Source: an uncultured Gammaproteobacteria bacterium | GTDB taxonomy: Bacteria; Pseudomonadota; Gammaproteobacteria; Pseudomonadales; Pseudohongiellaceae | DNA length: 34,668 nt | Assembly (NCBI GenBank): GCA_903887045.1 | Contig: CAISOD010000206.1 | Span: 1 to 34,668 of the forward strand | Direction: 5' to 3' | Notes under the pieces: generated by a model | Told to the model about the DNA's origin: nothing | Database searches by the model: none | What the model saw: only the letters and a program-made list of their open reading frames with translations | Position numbers and translations under genes: made by a program | Shown here: positions 28,212 through 34,668 of the stretch, piece by piece | Numbering within the stretch: the stretch's first letter is position 1 | Layout of the letters: every line of letters starts with the position of its first letter

Positions 28212-31200
28212 CTACATCGCTGCCAGCTCGGCAGCTTCTTCGATATCGACAGTAACGAGACGCGAAACGCCGGGCTCGTGCATGGTGACGCCCAACAACT
28301 GGTTGGCAGCTTCCATTGTCAGTCGATTGTGGGTGATGAAAATAAACTGCACAACTGCCGACATCTCTTTCACCAACGCGGCATAGCGGCCAACGTTGGC
28401 ATCGTCCAGCGGTGCGTCCACTTCGTCCAGCATACAGAATGGCGACGGGTTGAGCTGGAAGATGGAGAACACCAGCGCGATGGCCGTCATCGCCTTCTCA
28501 CCACCCGACAGCAAATGAATGGTGCTGTTCTTCTTGCCGGGTGGCCGCGCCATGATGGCAACGCCGGTGTCGAGCAGATCTTCGCCGACCATGTCGAGAT
28601 AGGCATGGCCGCCACCGAATACTTTCGGGAACAGCGCCTGCAGGCCATTGTTGATCTTGTCGAAGGTTTCCTTGAAGCGGGTACGGGTTTCCTTGTCGAT
28701 CTTGCGGATCGCGTTCTGCAGGGTATCCAGCGCGCGCTCAAGTTCGTCGTTCTGGGCATCAAGGTACACCTTGCGCTGCGACTGGGTGCTGTATTCGTCG
28801 ATAGCTGCCAGGTTTATAGGCCCGAGGCGCTGGATGCGAACGGCGACCTGTTCCAGTTCCTGCTCGCAGCCGGTTTCGCTGATATCCGGCGGCATGGAAG
28901 CGAGTACAGTTTGCAGGTCGTACTGGCTTTCCAGCAGTTGCTGCGCGAGCGCGGCGCGCTTCACGTGTGCACCTTCACTATTGAGCTTGCGGGTCACCAG
29001 TTCATCGCGCACACGCTGGGTGTGATCCTGCGTCTGGTGCCGGCGGCTTTCGAGTGCTCGCAGACCTTGTACAAACTCTTCCACTTTGCCGCGAGCAGAC
29101 GCCAATTGCTGTTCGAGCACCAGGCGCGACCCGAGTTTGGTTTCCAGTTCCTGCTTCAGCGCCGGCAACGGGTTGTCGGTAGTCTGCAGATGTTCCTGCA
29201 ATTGGTCGCGCCGCAACTGGTAGCTCTTAACCTGGGCACTGACGCGTTCGAGTGTAATGCGCAGTGAAGACAATTGCGCCAGCAGGGTTTGGTGGCGCAG
29301 TGCCAGCTGGTGCGCTTGTTCTCGCTCGTCACGGGCTTTCTGGCGCGCTTGGTCGAGCACACGGCGATAGTCGTCACGGCCGAGCAGTTGTTCTTCACGG
29401 CGGCCGTTGTCGAACTCCATTTGGTCGAGCGCGGTCTGCAGGCCATTGCGTGCAGTGGCGATGTTGCTTTGTTCTATATGCAGTTGTTTTTCCAACTCGT
29501 CGATTTCGCCACGCAGACGTTTGCGGCGTTCGGTGACTTGTTCGATCTTCATCAGACGGGCCGACCGATCAGAGCTGATAGCGGTCAATTCACGGTTCAC
29601 CACACCAAGGTTACGGATGATGTCTTCCTTCTCCTGCTCCAGCGAGCGCAGGCCTTGCTGATTCTCTTCTGCCTGCGCCAGCAGTTCGTCGGCCAGTGCT
29701 TCAATGGCGCTGATTTGTTCACCCACGACGTTGAGTTCTTCCTGCCGCTGGATCATGCCGGCTTTTTCATCAAATCCGCGCGCCACCCGCACCCAGTCCC
29801 GACCGAGCCACACACCTTCGCGCGTGATCAGTGACTCGCCGGCCTGCAGATGCTGGCGCAGCCCCAGCCCATCGGCAAGGTTGTCGGCGGTATAGATGCC
29901 GGCCAGTACGCTGGCCAATGAAGTAGATGAGGTGACCTGGTCGATCAATGCACGCTTGGCCAACTGCGGGTTACGACCATTGGCATCTTCGACGGCATGA
30001 CCATCGTGCAGCACGACCTGGCCTTCACTGAAATCCTGCAAAGCGGTTTCGAGCTTGGCGAGATCATCCACACGGATCGCCTGCAGATGTTCGCCGAGGA
30101 CAGTTTCGACGGCCTTGTCCCAGCCGCTGGTGACTTTGAGACCATCAACCAAACGTGCCTTGCCGGCGAGCTGGTTCTTCTCCAGCCAGCGCTGGCGGGT
30201 TTGCTGCTTGCTGCCCAGTGCTTGCTGCTGCAGCGCTTCCAGTGAGGCCTGGCGACCAAGCAAAGCCTGCAACTGGCTACGCTGCTGACTCAATTGGCTG
30301 TTGGTGTCCTGCAACTGCTTGCGGGTTGCATCAATGCGAGCATTGAGGCCGGCGCTCTGCCTTTCCAACTCGCCCTGGCGCAAGCTGAGTTCACCCAGAT
30401 TGTTTTCCAGCATCGCCAGTTGTTCGGCTTCAGGATCAGTGGCGAGACTTTCGAGCTCCTTGCCAAGCGAGGTCTTGCGGGCCATGCCGCGGTCGACAAT
30501 ATTTTCCAGATGGTTGATACGTTGCTGTTCGACTTCGGCCTTGCGCACCGTGCCGGAACTTTCCTGGTTGAACTGGTCCCAGTCGTGCTGCCAGCGCTGC
30601 ATGGTTTGTTCAGCCTCTTCGAGTGCCGAGCTTGTCTGGTCTTCCTGCGCGCGGATGTCTTCGAGTTGCGGTTCCAGCATCGACACTTCTTCGTCGAGTG
30701 TCGTTATTCTGGTCAGGTCGGTCTGTAATTCGGTTTCGGCACGGCTCAACGAATCCATGGTGTCGCGCAAATCATCTTCCAGTTGACGCTTGCGCTGACG
30801 TTGGTGCTCGATGCTCTGCTCAATTCGCGAGATATCGCTGCCAAGGCTGTAATACTCGGCCTGGATACGCTGATAGCTTTCGTTGGCTTCACTGCCACCG
30901 GCACGGAACTGTTCGATTTCGGCTTCAATTGCCCGGTATTCGGCAATGCCTGCTTCCAGTGTAATTTCGAGTTCGCTGATCAATTGCTGCGAGCCGGCCA
31001 ACTCGGTATCCAGCCGTTGCCAGCGCAGAGCCTGCAAGCGTGCGGTCGTGTCACGCTCTTCCTGTTTGAACTCGCGGTATTTCTCGGCCGATTTCGCCTG
31101 CCGTTGCAAGTGTTGCAACTGGCGCTCGAGTTCCTCGCGAATGTCGGTCAGACGTTCCAGGTTTTCCTTGGTGCGACTGATGCGGCTTTCGGTTTCCTTG

Positions 31201-31730
31201 CGGCGCTCTTTGTACTTGGAGATGCCGGCAGCTTCTTCGATAAAAACACGCAGATCTTCCGGTCTCGATTCAATCAGGCGAGACACCATGCCCTGCTCGA
31301 TGATTGAGTAACTGCGCGGACCCAGGCCGGTACCGAGAAAGATATCGGTAATGTCGCGGCGGCGGCACTTGGTGCCATTCAGCATGTAGGTGGATTGCGC
31401 TTCGGTATTGACGGTGCGCTTGACCGAAATTTCGGTGAAGCCGGCGTATTCGCCGGTGATCCTGCGCTCGCTGTTGTCGAACACCAGTTCCACCGAGGCC
31501 TGGCCCACCGGTTTGCGGTTGCTGGAGCCATTGAAGATGACGTCCGTCATCTGCTCGCCACGCAGATTCTTGGCCGAACTTTCTCCCATCACCCAGCGTA
31601 CGGCGTCGATAATGTTGGACTTGCCGCAACCGTTGGGCCCGACGATCGCGCAGAGGTTGCTGGGGAGGTTGACAGTGGTCGGATCGACGAAGGATTTGAA
31701 GCCCGCTAGCTTGATACTTTTCAGTCGCAT
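28212..31730 (-). CDS. smc: Chromosome partition protein SMC
   Basis: Condensin-type ATPase of 1172 aa from the ATG at 31730, where the sequence begins MRLKSIKLAGFKSF as in the family. Walker A is GPNGCGKSN (31-39). Long coiled coils flank a hinge near the middle (GWDKAVETVLGEHLQAI region). The C-terminal head has the signature LLSGGEKAM and Walker B FCMLDEVDAPLDDANV. It compacts and segregates chromosomes together with ScpA and ScpB, which are not in this window. An in-frame start 45 bp upstream is not conserved. First gene of smc-zipA-ligA. Confidence 0.97.
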   Translation of the reverse strand: MRLKSIKLAGFKSFVDPTTVNLPSNLCAIVGPNGCGKSNIIDAVRWVMGESSAKNLRGEQMTDVIFNGSSNRKPVGQASVELVFDNSERRITGEYAGFTEISVKRTVNTEAQSTYMLNGTKCRRRDITDIFLGTGLGPRSYSIIEQGMVSRLIESRPEDLRVFIEEAAGISKYKERRKETESRISRTKENLERLTDIREELERQLQHLQRQAKSAEKYREFKQEERDTTARLQALRWQRLDTELAGSQQLISELEITLEAGIAEYRAIEAEIEQFRAGGSEANESYQRIQAEYYSLGSDISRIEQSIEHQRQRKRQLEDDLRDTMDSLSRAETELQTDLTRITTLDEEVSMLEPQLEDIRAQEDQTSSALEEAEQTMQRWQHDWDQFNQESSGTVRKAEVEQQRINHLENIVDRGMARKTSLGKELESLATDPEAEQLAMLENNLGELSLRQGELERQSAGLNARIDATRKQLQDTNSQLSQQRSQLQALLGRQASLEALQQQALGSKQQTRQRWLEKNQLAGKARLVDGLKVTSGWDKAVETVLGEHLQAIRVDDLAKLETALQDFSEGQVVLHDGHAVEDANGRNPQLAKRALIDQVTSSTSLASVLAGIYTADNLADGLGLRQHLQAGESLITREGVWLGRDWVRVARGFDEKAGMIQRQEELNVVGEQISAIEALADELLAQAEENQQGLRSLEQEKEDIIRNLGVVNRELTAISSDRSARLMKIEQVTERRKRLRGEIDELEKQLHIEQSNIATARNGLQTALDQMEFDNGRREEQLLGRDDYRRVLDQARQKARDEREQAHQLALRHQTLLAQLSSLRITLERVSAQVKSYQLRRDQLQEHLQTTDNPLPALKQELETKLGSRLVLEQQLASARGKVEEFVQGLRALESRRHQTQDHTQRVRDELVTRKLNSEGAHVKRAALAQQLLESQYDLQTVLASMPPDISETGCEQELEQVAVRIQRLGPINLAAIDEYSTQSQRKVYLDAQNDELERALDTLQNAIRKIDKETRTRFKETFDKINNGLQALFPKVFGGGHAYLDMVGEDLLDTGVAIMARPPGKKNSTIHLLSGGEKAMTAIALVFSIFQLNPSPFCMLDEVDAPLDDANVGRYAALVKEMSAVVQFIFITHNRLTMEAANQLLGVTMHEPGVSRLVTVDIEEAAELAAM

Positions 31731-31776
31731 TGGCTGCGAGTTTCCCGAATGGCAGTGATTCCGATTTGCCGGCAAG

Positions 31777-31805
31777 ATAACAGATTAAGAATGCGAACTC
31801 AGCAA
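31777..31805 (-). promoter_or_regulatory. Possible promoter of smc-zipA-ligA
   Basis: On the minus strand TTGCTG (complement of 31800-31805) and TGTTAT (complement of 31777-31782) are 17 bp apart, about 47 bp before the smc ATG. Each box matches consensus in only three to four positions, so this is a weak call. Confidence 0.3.
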
Positions 31806-31853
31806 TAAATTTGACAGAGGATGCAGGGGCATGGCCCCACTGTTTTCCTGTAC

Positions 31854-31873
31854 TTATCAACAGGTTATCAACA
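31854..31873 (+). repeat. Two direct TTATCAACA boxes, DnaA-box-like
   Basis: TTATCAACA occurs at 31854-31862 and 31865-31873, 2 bp apart, in the gap between smc and the hydrolase. Each differs at one position from the DnaA consensus TTATNCACA. Function is not shown. Confidence 0.35.
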
Positions 31874-31874
31874 C

Positions 31875-32609
31875 TTGAAGACTCACACTTTTGTGCTCGT
31901 TCACGGCGCTTGGCACGACAGCCGATGCTGGGCTTTGCTCGCCCCTCTGCTGCAGGCGCATGGTCATCGGGTGCTGACCCCCGACCTGCCTGGACACGGT
32001 CAGAGTACCTTGCCGCCGGGACGCGCCACCTTGAAGGCTTATGTGCAGGCGCTGTGCGATGTAGTCGAAAGCTGTAGCGAGCCCGTTATCCTGCTTGGCC
32101 ACAGTATGTCAGGCATCGCGGTAACCGAGACAGCAGCCCGCCTGCCCGCCCGCATTCACCGGTTGGCCTACCTGTGTGCCTACCTGCCGCAGCCGGGCGA
32201 CAGCGTCTTCACGCTGATCGCCCGCAATCGCGGCCATGAACCTCTCAGTGCAATCGAGCTGGCTCTTGCGATGAGTGATGATCGGCGCACCTGTGGTGTC
32301 GCCGCCGATTCCATCATTCCGCTGTTTTATCCGAACGTGCCGGCAGCGGAAGCTGCGCGCTGCCAGCTACGCTTTGGCGCCCAAGGCAGCTTGCCCTTGG
32401 CGACCCCGGCGCAGTTCGATCCAGCCTCACTGGCCGGACTCCAGCGTCACTATGTGTGTTGCATGCAGGACCGGGTCATTCCACTGCATCATCAACAGCG
32501 CATGCTGGCAGCCGATGGCGGCATCACGGCGCATCGTCTGGTGGCTGATCACAGCCCTTTCTTCAGCTGTCCGTCCGAGCTGGCCAAGCTGCTGCTGACC
32601 CTTGGCTGA
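31875..32609 (+). CDS. Alpha/beta-fold hydrolase, methylesterase/salicylate-esterase-like
   Basis: Single-domain cytosolic hydrolase of 244 aa from a TTG at 31875. The start FVLVHGAWHDSRCW with the PDLPGHG loop is typical of the plant methylesterase-like bacterial family. The nucleophile is S77 in GHSMSG, the acid is probably D199 (MQDRVIP), and the base is H226 (DHSPFFS). Substrates in this family are small carboxyl esters; none can be named here. The frame is open to an ATG at 31821, but those 18 residues are not conserved and AGAGG abuts that ATG with no spacing, so TTG is preferred. Divergent from smc. Confidence 0.85.
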   Translation: MKTHTFVLVHGAWHDSRCWALLAPLLQAHGHRVLTPDLPGHGQSTLPPGRATLKAYVQALCDVVESCSEPVILLGHSMSGIAVTETAARLPARIHRLAYLCAYLPQPGDSVFTLIARNRGHEPLSAIELALAMSDDRRTCGVAADSIIPLFYPNVPAAEAARCQLRFGAQGSLPLATPAQFDPASLAGLQRHYVCCMQDRVIPLHHQQRMLAADGGITAHRLVADHSPFFSCPSELAKLLLTLG

Positions 32610-32820
32610 CAGACAGCACTGACTTCAAATCATCATTTTCGAACATGGCCATATTGGCTACAGATTGGCCTATTTGACGATAACGCCAAATTCAGCAGCT
32701 GGGGTAAAAGACCGTAAAATATTGTTTTATATGGAAATTAAAAGTTGGAACAGCGGTTGCAAATTACATACTCGCTTTTGCAGGACTTGTGAATTTAACC
32801 AACTTATCAAGGAGATCCCC

Positions 32821-33123
32821 ATGAACACGAAACCCACACTTGTCGCTCTTGCCACCGTTGCTCTGCTGTTATGCCAGTCGGGCTTTGCCCGTGAAACTGC
32901 TGTTGCGGCGGATCACGCGGGTGTTGTCAGCATCACTGAAATCGTCGTCGCCCAACCTTCACAGCAACGCAGCACCCTTGCCAGCGAGCTCAGCCAACTG
33001 CGCAGCCAGTTGAAAACCGCCGCCTTGCAGCAATTGCAACAGCACCTTGATCCGACTGCCTTGCTGGTGGAGATGTTAAAGACGGCCAACCGTACGCTGC
33101 TGGGTACGGTGCACAAATTGTGA
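32821..33123 (+). CDS. Small secreted protein of unknown function
   Basis: 100-residue product with a strong ribosome site (AAGGAG, 7 nt before the ATG) and a clear signal peptide (lysine near the start, VALATVALLLC, cleavage after QSGFA). The mature part of about 75 residues is helical and rich in Gln, Leu and Ala, with a heptad-like stretch (ASELSQLRSQLKTAALQQLQ) that could form a short coiled coil, and no cysteine. I recognise no family. The start is preceded by 211 bp without a gene after the hydrolase. Its stop is 7 bp from the end of the broken modular protein gene on the other strand. Confidence 0.65.
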   Translation: MNTKPTLVALATVALLLCQSGFARETAVAADHAGVVSITEIVVAQPSQQRSTLASELSQLRSQLKTAALQQLQQHLDPTALLVEMLKTANRTLLGTVHKL

Positions 33124-33130
33124 ATCAGTG

Positions 33131-34668
33131 TCAGTTGCGCGAATAGATAAACCGCAGATCGTAGCTGCGGGCGATGGCAGCGCCGGCGATCGTAGTGAAA
33201 TTGGCGACACGCACAGTGAATTCCAGTCTGGTGAGACTTGCACGTTCTCGCCGGTTACGGTTAACAGCAAGCTGATTGCAGCGTAGTAACGTTTCAGACT
33301 GCCGCCGCTGAGCTGGTTGTAAGTCAACGCGCTGGGCGGGAACGTGGCGGGCTGGCGCTGTTCAGCCAGCGTGAATAATTGATTGGCGGCATCAATATTT
33401 ATGTTGCCATCCACCGGTCCTGCGCATTTCGCCAGCAACTGGGTTTTGCCGCCAACCAGGTTGCCTATCACGTCGCCATTCAGGGTGTGCACGCGCAGGC
33501 TTAAGGTGGAGCCGGTGCTGGCAGCGCTATTCACTTGCAGCAGGTACCCGGTCTGCGTGTTCTTCCAATTCAGCAGATTGACGTTGGCCAGATCAACGGT
33601 GGGATTGGAGTACAGCGTGCCATCCATGCACAGGCTGCCGTCATCAGTAATGGCCACGTCAACCGGTCCCTGGTCCCTGCTACCACCGGCGAGAACCCAC
33701 CGGCAGCGGTAAACATCAGCGCATAGGTGCCGGTAAGCGCCGATGGCAATGTCACCGACATGTTACTGGCCTGCAGCGCGGAAATGACTTTGTCCAGAGT
33801 GCCGGCACCGATCGGGGTTGAACCAAAACTGCCGCCCTTGACTGACACCTGACGGTTGCTGACAGAAACAGTGACACCGGCTGCCTCTTAGAAGCGGAAG
33901 ACAGCACCGTTGCCCTGCTGGTTGTAGGTCATCGGACAACGGGGAACAAGGAGGGCAGGCGTTGCTCGGCCAAACCAAACATAAGATTGATCTCGGCCAG
34001 ATCCGGATTGACGCGCCCTTGGCGTCTCCGCATGCGGCACTGAGCGATGTGCGCGTGCCGCTGAAGCTGACGTACTGGCGACCGCTGCGGCTAAACATAT
34101 CGAGCCGGCCCTGACTGAAACTGCTGTCGCGCGTGCTGTTCGGCAACAAAGACAGCGAGTAGTAGTACCCGCCTTCGTTGTTCTGCCACAGTACGGTGTC
34201 GGAATCATCAAGCAATAGAGGTAAGTCCAACACTGTTTCTCCGGTACAGAGCCTTTTGTCGTCCGCGATAACGAAGGTCAATTGCATGCCATTGGGCAAC
34301 GGAGAAAACGTCGAGGCATTCTGGAATGACAAACGATAAGTGCCAGTGTAATAACTGTCAAAACTGCTGGGGGGATGCTGTCAGTGGAATCGGCAAGTTA
34401 TTGGCGTTGGCAGCTACCAGACTGTTGACATCACCAAGCAAAACACCGCCTGCGCCGAACTTGCCTCCTCGAGCGCTGACAACCCCATTCCGGCTAATCA
34501 GAAATGTATCAGTTGCAGAGTAATGACGATAAAACTCTGTACTGGTAATGTGAGTCAGAATGAATACACCTTCTGGAAACAGTTCCGGATAATTGGCCTC
34601 TGCCAACTCGAAAAACTTCTGGTTGTTGTCACCTCCGCTTGTGGGTTGGGGTTGCGCCAGTTCCCTAG
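33131..34668 (-). pseudogene. Large modular exported protein, broken by frameshifts and a stop; runs off the window
   Basis: Coding pieces on the minus strand join into one repetitive protein only if the frame is shifted several times. The first piece (34668 to about 34369) holds FFELAEANYPELFP and ends at a six-base C run (plus-strand G at 34369-34374); with five C the frame continues into SSFDSYYTGTYRLSF. Further frame changes fall near 34015, 33935, 33680 and 33230, and a TAA at 33888-33890 replaces an expected residue in FRF-EAAGVTVSV. The terminal frame ends LEFTVRVANF to DLRFIYSRN with a TGA at 33131-33133. The F-x-LAE-x3-P-x2-FP module appears three times (about 34600, 33970 and 33370), a period near 205 residues. 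A second module, GTYxLxF with a later LC pair, appears twice. Function unknown; the start lies outside the window. Confidence 0.7.

Noticed and set aside
28191-29267. Open frame of about 350 codons on the plus strand
   Set aside because: Antisense to the smc C-terminal half; no motif.
31811-31816. Perfect TTGACA as a -35 box for the hydrolase
   Set aside because: No -10-like sequence lies at 16-18 bp; only used as a further reason to doubt the ATG at 31821.
32674-32679. TTGACG as a -35 box for the small secreted protein gene
   Set aside because: No matching -10 at the right spacing; later AT-rich motifs are too far away.

Overview
The window reads as chromosome of a free-living gammaproteobacterium of moderate to high GC. 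The evidence is the smc-zipA-ligA order, a full-length rapA, an alaA product of the same length as the E. coli enzyme (405 aa), a four-gene ttcA-yheU-tusA-pdxB run, djlA, bolA and a Bax-type glucosaminidase. I see no tRNA, rRNA, CRISPR array, phage gene or transposase gene.

Layout. 206-1534: a decayed outer-membrane TPR/beta-barrel gene with two in-frame stops. 1546-5845: msrB, alaA and, on the minus strand, ttcA-yheU-tusA-pdxB (tRNA thiolation, sulfur relay, PLP synthesis). 5924-9785: an exported polysaccharide deacetylase, a Bax-like glucosaminidase, bolA, an RbgA/YlqF GTPase and cobO. 9798-16039 (minus strand): an accessory catabolic block. In order of transcription it holds a periplasmic PQQ dehydrogenase, the small and large subunits of a two-subunit hydroquinone 1,2-dioxygenase (PnpCD/HapCD type), an aldehyde dehydrogenase suited to 4-hydroxymuconic semialdehyde, and a class V aminotransferase. 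16236-22035: rapA and a PreP-like M16 protease. 22200-22994: djlA. 23101-23924: a broken CHRD-domain gene with an autotransporter-like end. 24027-31730 (minus strand): smc, an unusually long zipA and ligA. 31875-34668: an alpha/beta hydrolase, a small secreted protein and a broken modular exported protein that runs off the window.

How the parts fit. The dioxygenase/dehydrogenase block is the most interesting intact unit. The large subunit keeps the H-x-N-x3-E and distant His ligand pattern I recall for PnpD, and the neighbouring aldehyde dehydrogenase suits the next step. The PQQ dehydrogenase, whose metal site departs from the textbook one, may generate the phenolic substrate or act on a related alcohol. 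The block also has three 18-bp CA-rich repeats just before the small-subunit gene, a REP-like hairpin before the aldehyde dehydrogenase gene and a perfect 14-bp palindrome before the aminotransferase gene.

Three genes for exported proteins (206-1534, 23101-23924, 33131-34668) are broken by stops, frameshifts and deletions, while the housekeeping genes around them are intact. This is either selective loss of surface proteins or local sequence error; the data here cannot fully separate the two.
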